Positions 21,908-27,500 of a stretch of 27,500 bases of DNA are shown piece after piece (within the stretch, counting starts at the first letter, position 1; every line of letters starts with the position of its first letter). The translations under genes and the position numbers were made by a program. The stretch is from Bigelowiella natans CCMP2755. Lineage: Eukaryota; Cercozoa; Chlorarachniophyceae. The notes below the pieces were generated by a model. It saw only the letters and a list, made by a program, of their open reading frames with translations, had not been told where the DNA came from and searched no databases. The stretch covers positions 5,001 to 32,500 of the forward strand of contig ADNK01000981.1 of NCBI GenBank assembly GCA_000320545.1. Reading direction: 5' to 3'.

Positions 21908-24707
21908 AGAACACAATTGAGGGGCGGGACCAGGGAATATCCATTGATTATTCCTGTAGCTGCGGCATTCGACAACCGATATGGAACCTCCACTTTTGCC
22001 CTCACGCTGTGGCATTCTCCTGCAATAGATGCAGCATAAAGGAGATGGATACTTACTTTAGTCCAGGGTTGCTGCGTCCGACAATGTCAAATAACGCATT
22101 CGATGATCTTAACAGGTCTTTATTTTCTTTTAAGAGAGCAACGATATGGCATGTCTTCTCTCACTTTCGAAAATCTTGAAAGCATGGAACTGAAGTCTCT
22201 CCTTGTGTTGCCACCACCCTTGCCACCACCAAACAAACAACCAGATGTTCTGAAGAGTGTGAGTGTCCAATTTGCGGCTCTACTCTATGCATCGCCGCTC
22301 TAGAAGCTGGTTATCGATATATTTGCGAGGTAAGGTTCGATTTGTATGGAATAAGATAAAATAGACGTCCAGTGTGCCTAAACTTGATAGATGTTCCTCC
22401 TCTCCTCCTCCTCCTCCTCTCTCCATGAAGTTTTGTAGATGGGATTCGCTTGAAATAGGCCTGGTGAAGAAAGATGCTGCAGATCTCATGAGTGAGAACT
22501 GCAAAATAAATCATAATAATTTCAAGATGATCGTTTGCTAGGAAATGTCGATGTTTTTCGTTCTGTCTCGGCCTTCCTAGCAGCGCGTTGATCACGGAGT
22601 ATCTTAAAAGAGAAAATGTCAACAGCAGTATTATTTATTTTAGTTTTGTGTTTGACGACATATGTCAGGGGAGGTAAGGATGCGCGAGTTGCCCCACCAC
22701 AACGAATTTCTCGCTGCTGTGAAAAGGATTCAAGGGGAGGTTAAAGAGGAAATAGATCCTTACTCTGAACGGGATGGTCAATTTGACGAGATAGAGGAGG
22801 AGGAGGAGGAGGAGGAGGAGGAGGAGGAGGAGGAGGAGGGGAAGGACGAGAAGAAGAAATACAACACGGTGAATAGGATAGTATTGCTTAAAACATTGAT
22901 ACTTATCGTGTAGTCCCTTGGCACACATATCAGGGATGAATACATTGGTGATTTTATTTGTTTTCTTTAGATTGCTGCCAAGTTTAACTAATATCAACGT
23001 TACATTAAGTCTTGTCCCCCCCACCCCCCACACAATGCTTGGTTCACAGACAACGGACGGTGGCCCATCGTTGTTGTTCAAGGGAAAACTACAGCAAATT
23101 GAGGATCGTATCACAAGGAACCGCACTGTACATTATCGCCTAGAAACGGGTACTACCGCTGGGTGTTTGCTATTTTTTTTTCCACATACACATTAAGCAT
23201 ACACCCAAACGCGGTATGGTTCATTGGAAGCTTCTTTAAATAGTTGATCAAGGAACAACCGAGGAAAAGATAGCTAAAAATGACCCTCTAGCCGAAAGAT
23301 TACGAATGTTTGATCTGACGACAATTGAGCAGCGCTGTCAAAATCCTGGCTCTCAGACTCAGTATGTGCACAGTAAAAAAAAGACACGGTTGCACCTGAT
23401 GATATACTGATATCAGTATTCATTAGTAACACTTCAGAGCAACACTGACATTTGATTGAATGTAGTAGTAATTCTCTCGTTCTCGATGCTTTAATCTTTG
23501 CTGAACAAATGGATATTTTTTGGGTTTTTGCTGACTTGGAATACTCAATCACCTGACATCATTTCCAATTCTTCAAAAAATAATTTGTATTTCCTTCAGC
23601 TTTCAACTGTGGTGAATTTTATCTTGCAACATATTCTGTGGTTGTGTATCATACAAACTACTCATAAAAGGTACATACGATCATTGTACCCTCGACGAAA
23701 ACCTCTGATGACAAAAGTAGCACATCGTTCCCCCCTCTCCCGTAAATACGTGGTGAAGCCAAAGATCGGTGCGAGCAGTCATAAAAAACCATTTGACAAG
23801 TGCTTCTTGGCTATTGATGTTATTCCAAGAGCTTATATTGAATTCCCTGAAGAGGTGGGGGGAGGAAACCATGGTAGAAGTAAGTTGACGCTAGGAAAAG
23901 CATTGAAGACGATTTTATACTTGAAAAATCCCGGTAGCATTCCTGTAGAGGTTGTTTTGAAACCGCGGAGCGGTGGTAGAGGAGGAAAATGTGATGACGG
24001 AAAAGGGGAGGGATCCGCTGAGTTGAAAGAAGAGAAGCAACAGAATGAAGGGGAGCAAGAGAAAGAAGAGGGGGTTAGGAAGAACAGGTTCGGAACCCAA
24101 GTCGACATACCGATCAATAAGGTGATATGAAGAAGACTTGAGATTATATCGTACCAAGTTGGTTGACAATTAATATACATAAATAGGTTACAATACCAGC
24201 ATACGACTCTGTGGTAGAGGACTTAATTCAAAGCATGGCACCGGATGTAAAGAAAGAGCAGGTATGCAGTTTGTTTCCCAGACAAAGTATCTACAATACA
24301 ACGCGTGATTTCTACAAAATTTCCAACCAATCTAATCGATATAAAAAGAGTGACTTCTAGTTTAATATATTATAAAAATCATCGAAAGTAAAGCACAAAA
24401 TCATCGGTTTTCAGCCGCAGGATTGTATTTCAAGATCCTTATCAGTATATCAGCGGTGTTTTTTTGACATCAAGATTTTATTATTTTTTCTTTTAATGAA
24501 TAGGATGGTTTGGTTACCTTCCAAAAGTTGAGTAAACTAGGAATCCCGATCGAGATTCTACCGGCTGTATCAGACTCGAACGGAAACATCACCTTTTCAT
24601 TAGATGTAATTTTACGGCCCAGACCAAAGGCTCAGAGTGTGACGAGGCTACAATTTCGAAGCTTTACCTACGTAATGCACTTTAATCTAGGACAATGCGA
24701 TGCATAA
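21908..24707 (+). CDS. DCTN4: Dynactin subunit 4 (p62), nine exons, start exon not found
   Basis: Pointed-end subunit of dynactin, the cofactor of cytoplasmic dynein. Exons: 21908-22115, 22245-22329, 22431-22491, 22669-22868, 23050-23149, 23253-23361, 23671-24121, 24187-24261 and 24504-24707. All eight junctions close in phase and give about 497 residues. The N-terminal half is the cysteine-rich zinc region: YSCSCGIRQPIWNLHFC, then FSCNRC, CSEECECPICGSTL and FCRWDSLEIGL, in the spacing typical of p62. LYPRRKPLMTK in exon seven matches the conserved LYPR block before the beta-rich C-terminus. Exon four encodes a polyglutamate run, and exon seven has a charged low-complexity insert. The first listed exon enters in phase 1 after an AG at 21906-21907. 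In-frame TAA precedes it, so the initiator lies in an upstream exon I could not place. The second zinc knuckle is missing. Confidence 0.88.
22793..22840 (+). repeat. (GAG)n array coding polyglutamate in DCTN4
   Basis: A coding microsatellite giving an uninterrupted run of glutamates in exon four. It is in frame with both flanking coding segments, and expansions here would be in-frame and length-variable. Confidence 0.9.
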
Positions 24708-25305
24708 TTGTCATCATGATTGCACATGCTATGTGTACACCACAACAGTCTAGCAGTACATCGATCCATATCAAACACATACTAAATGTTATATCATTAG
24801 AAATGAGATGAACAGCGTGTGTGGGCGAACATTTGTGTGCGTGTGTGGGCGAACATTTGTGTGCATGTGATGTGCACATGTGATGCGCGTACGTACATGC
24901 TAACACTCGCCGCATGGATGTGTGCTGCGAAATGTTTGAGCAATGAAACCACATGTGCTCATCGATCATGCACATCACTATATACTATGTGACGCAGAAT
25001 CTTCTTAGTATCAGTTCTAGAATTGCTTTACATTGTACATGACAAGAAATGCAACCTACATGTAATTGTAGCTACAACTAGAATGCGAAAAAATATAAAA
25101 AGCTTTGAACAGTTGTCGCAGCTAGGCAGCGTTGATTTGCCTGCTGCTGTCGTTCACGCGCTTACAACAATTTACAAATACCCACTGCTACATATGCGCC
25201 ATGGACTTGTTCTTCGATAGACGACACATGGCATGATACTCGTGTTATTGAATTACTAATACATTTGTGATCATGTCGACTTCACATCAGTTTCACGTCT
25301 AACGC
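24708..25305. other. Convergent spacer between DCTN4 and SAM synthetase
   Basis: No exon was recognised. It contains a perfect 24-bp tandem duplication (24815-24838 and 24839-24862) followed by TGCACATG-type inverted words. It is rich in CATG, GCAC and CGTACG words and nearly lacks trinucleotide microsatellites, like 15840-16650. An open plus frame at 25023-25220 has no family likeness. Confidence 0.5.
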
Positions 25306-26502
25306 TTACTCCTTCTTGAGGCAGGTAAGGTCCAATTCTTTTGGCTTTTCCCAAAGGAATTCAGGCTCAGGACGTCCGAAGTGGCTGTATGCAGCAGTCT
25401 TCTGGTAGATAGGTCTCTTAAGATCGAGCTCCTTAATGATAGCACCAGGCTTGAGATTGAAGTTAGCCTTCACAATTTCAATGAGGTGCTGATCAGTGTA
25501 TCCCTTAGCGCAGGATCCGTATGAGTCAACGAAAACGGAAAGAGGATCAGCGATACCAATAGCGTAAGACACCTGAACGAGGCATCTGTGGCAAAGCTTT
25601 CCAGCAACAAGGGACTTTGCGATCCAACGAGCAGCGTATGCAGCGGAGCGGTCAACCTTTGAAGGATCCTTTCCGGAGAATGCTCCACCACCGTGTGCTC
25701 CCCATCCACCATAGGTATCGATGATAATTTTACGGCCAGTAAGACCAGCATCACCGTGAGGTCCTCCGATGACAAAGCGTCCGGAAGGGTTGAGGATGAT
25801 CTTGGTCTGTGCGTCCATGAGCTTGTCTGGCATAACCTTGTCAATAACCTCAGCCTTCAGGTCCTTCTCAATATCCTCATTGCTGACGGTCTCATCGTGT
25901 TGGGTTGAGATGAGAATAGTGTGGATACGCTTAGGAATCATTTCTCCCCCCTTGCCCTTGACGTACTCAATGACAACCTGGGTCTTTCCATCAGGACGCA
26001 CCCACTTGAGGATACCCTGCTTACGCACATCGGTAAGTCGCTTTCCAAGCTGGGTTGCAAGCATGTGTGTAAGAGGCATGAGAGTCTTTTCGTCCTCATC
26101 AGTAGCGTAACCAAACATATGTCCCTGGTCTCCAGCTCCAATTTCGTCATCTTCCTTGTCGACGTGGACACCCTGAGCAATATCAGGTGACTGCTGCTCG
26201 ATTGCAACGAGGACAGTGCACGTCCTGTAATCAAGACCCTTTTTCTCGTCATCATAGCCGATCTGTTTCAGGGTTTCACGGACAACCTTTTCGTAGTTAA
26301 CTTGGGATTTGGTGGTAATTTCACCAAAGATCATAACCATACCGGTCTTGGTGCAGGTCTCGCAAGCAACCTTGGAGTTTTTGTCGCCAGCAAGGCAAGC
26401 GTCAAGGACTGCATCCGATACTTGATCACAGATCTTGTCAGGGTGACCCTCGTTTACAGACTCAGAGGTGAAAAGGAAAGGAAAGCTTTTTTCTTCTGCC
26501 AT
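25306..26502 (-). CDS. MAT: S-adenosylmethionine synthetase (methionine adenosyltransferase), intronless
   Basis: Makes S-adenosylmethionine from methionine and ATP in the cytosol. The 398 residues match the usual family length. Diagnostic sequences: [15 protein letters not shown] (13-27; ATP and methionine site with His20 and Asp22), the signature [11 protein letters not shown] (122-132), the glycine-rich GGGAFSGKD (271-279) and the family C-terminal region with [14 protein letters not shown] (372-385). Start chosen at ATG 26502, with excellent context (ACCATGG) and homology starting soon after. The frame is open for 30 more codons upstream but has no ATG. Stop is TAA 25308-25306. There are no introns, in contrast to every other gene here, and codon use is strongly biased (for example AAG, CTT, GTC), suggesting high expression. 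Confidence 0.98.
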   Translation of the reverse strand: MAEEKSFPFLFTSESVNEGHPDKICDQVSDAVLDACLAGDKNSKVACETCTKTGMVMIFGEITTKSQVNYEKVVRETLKQIGYDDEKKGLDYRTCTVLVAIEQQSPDIAQGVHVDKEDDEIGAGDQGHMFGYATDEDEKTLMPLTHMLATQLGKRLTDVRKQGILKWVRPDGKTQVVIEYVKGKGGEMIPKRIHTILISTQHDETVSNEDIEKDLKAEVIDKVMPDKLMDAQTKIILNPSGRFVIGGPHGDAGLTGRKIIIDTYGGWGAHGGGAFSGKDPSKVDRSAAYAARWIAKSLVAGKLCHRCLVQVSYAIGIADPLSVFVDSYGSCAKGYTDQHLIEIVKANFNLKPGAIIKELDLKRPIYQKTAAYSHFGRPEPEFLWEKPKELDLTCLKKE

Positions 26503-27451
26503 GGTGTTAGAGGGGGATGTATGGGAAGTGTGCGTATCCCTGCGGACAGAAGAATTCAGACTTACTGCGGTGAAGCTGTGAACGCAGGACACGTGGCAGA
26601 GACTAATTTAAATGTACGACTGCAAAGATGTTTCATTAAAGGTAAAATTAAATGGTATTTTTGCAAAACTTATTGCACACGTTGTGTTACGTCAACCTAT
26701 TGGCTCGTGACATATCCGTTCGTGCAAAGTCGTCGGAGAAATATTCATATCTAAATGTGTAAATATAGGGACAAATATTATCCTTTTTTGTCTTTAAATA
26801 ACAGTTCTTGACACAAATAATTTAATTTTGTATTTTAATTATAGAAAGGGATAAATATCGGAGCAAAAATTACATATCTTAAATTATTTAAAATGTCCGA
26901 GTTTAAAATCGCATGTTTTTCCACTTTTCCTCACGATTATTAGATACGTGGCTTTTGGACCTCCGGTTTTCAGCCGAATCAACCCGCATGCGACGTGGGC
27001 TGCGTGATTCGAATTTGAGATAGATATCTTGTCGCATATCTGCGAAAAAGGGAAAAGAATCCTAAAACAGCATTATTTATCATGACGTAATTATAATTTT
27101 ACCTTTATTTTCTGAATACATTGTAGAGTTTTTGCCCTCTCTGTGCTTCCATTGCCACGAGTCAGCAGTAAACATGTAATCGAAATAAATGCCCTGTATT
27201 TCACCTATTTTCCCTCTTATATCCACGAATTTTGTTTTCTTCTCAAAAAGCTTCCGCACGGGAAAATTCTGTCTGGGATATCCCCGTGGAGGTGAATAAA
27301 AGATCTCGAAAAATCTCTGTCATAGGGAAAAGGAAGAGTGAAGTTGGGATTTCTTCCTAATGATATTTCTTCCTTCTCGGCAGGAGCAACAACCTAACTC
27401 TCATCAGACTTGAGCACAGGAAACGTCAAGTAACGAGCAACTAGAGGGGGG
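26503..27451. promoter_or_regulatory. Divergent intergenic region upstream of SAM synthetase
   Basis: The first 100 nt upstream of the SAM synthetase start are pyrimidine-rich on the minus strand, fitting a short leader. A palindromic CACGTG lies at 26590-26595, the core of E-box/G-box elements; its function here is inference. 26760-26900 is very AT-rich. Nothing else was recognised, and no RNA gene was found. Confidence 0.45.
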
Positions 27452-27493
27452 ATGGCGAACCGCCGAAAGAGCAGCTTTAGGTCCAATCAGGAG
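27452..27493 (+). CDS. First exon of an unidentified gene (partial, right edge)
   Basis: ATG 27452 opens MANRRKSSFRSNQE, followed at 27494 by a GTAAAA donor. Fourteen codons end in phase 0. The short basic, serine-rich N-terminus, start and donor are typical of first exons in this window, but nothing identifies the protein. The rest lies beyond the window. Confidence 0.5.
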
Positions 27494-27500
27494 GTAAAAT

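Noticed and set aside
22971-23049. DCTN4 exon five starting at the TTTAG acceptor at 22970
   Set aside because: It would leave the junction with exon four out of phase. The acceptor CACAG before 23050 restores phase on both sides.
26503-26592. 30-residue N-terminal extension of SAM synthetase
   Set aside because: The open frame upstream has no ATG, and the ATG at 26502 has an ideal context.
26302-26754. Plus-strand 150-codon frame opposite SAM synthetase
   Set aside because: An antisense shadow of a strongly biased coding sequence, with no motif.
1-27500. CRISPR arrays, transposase or reverse transcriptase genes, rRNA
   Set aside because: The repeats are simple microsatellites without unique spacers, and no open frame shows transposase, integrase or reverse transcriptase motifs.

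Overview
This is nuclear DNA from an intron-rich eukaryote. Coding sequence is split into many short exons (about 30-450 nt) by GT-AG introns, and introns and spacers are packed with microsatellites (AT, CA/TG, GAT/ATC, TAG/CTA, GTT/AAC, CTC/GAG). Genes are dense and lie on both strands. A dynactin subunit implies cytoplasmic dynein, so land plants and prokaryotes are excluded. I suspect a protist such as a stramenopile or rhizarian but cannot name the lineage. I assembled genes by hand, by matching splice sites, reading phase and protein families. Exon lists are hand predictions; junctions that do not close in phase are flagged.

Layout. 1-3400: exon-like pieces on both strands, from an unidentified minus gene and a small unidentified plus gene ending at 3400. 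3401-4996: no clear gene. 4997-5898 (minus): unidentified gene of about five exons. 6270-7948 (minus): 350-residue basic, low-complexity protein whose five exons join perfectly in phase. 8656-15789 (plus): large TBC1D23-type gene (TBC domain, then rhodanese-like domain, then a long C-terminal extension) in about 21 exons. 15790-16754: spacer with a 22-nt perfect palindrome. 16755-21268 (minus): complete 15-exon, 436-residue eIF4A-family DEAD-box helicase, all junctions in phase. 21908-24707 (plus): dynactin subunit 4 (DCTN4/p62), nine exons; the start codon was not found. 24708-25305: spacer with a 24-bp tandem duplication. 25306-26502 (minus): intronless S-adenosylmethionine synthetase. 27452 to the edge (plus): first exon of another gene.

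The genes do not form an operon or obvious functional cluster. Two serve membrane and motor traffic (the TBC1D23-like endosome-to-Golgi adaptor and the dynactin pointed-end subunit), one RNA or translation, and one methyl-donor synthesis; their adjacency is probably chance. I found no mobile-element gene, CRISPR array, rRNA or convincing tRNA. The points most worth following are a TBC1D23 homologue that keeps both GAP catalytic fingers and carries a roughly 400-residue extension, an eIF4A-like helicase with an aberrant motif Ia, a DCTN4 that has lost a conserved zinc knuckle, and several structured microsatellites beside splice sites.
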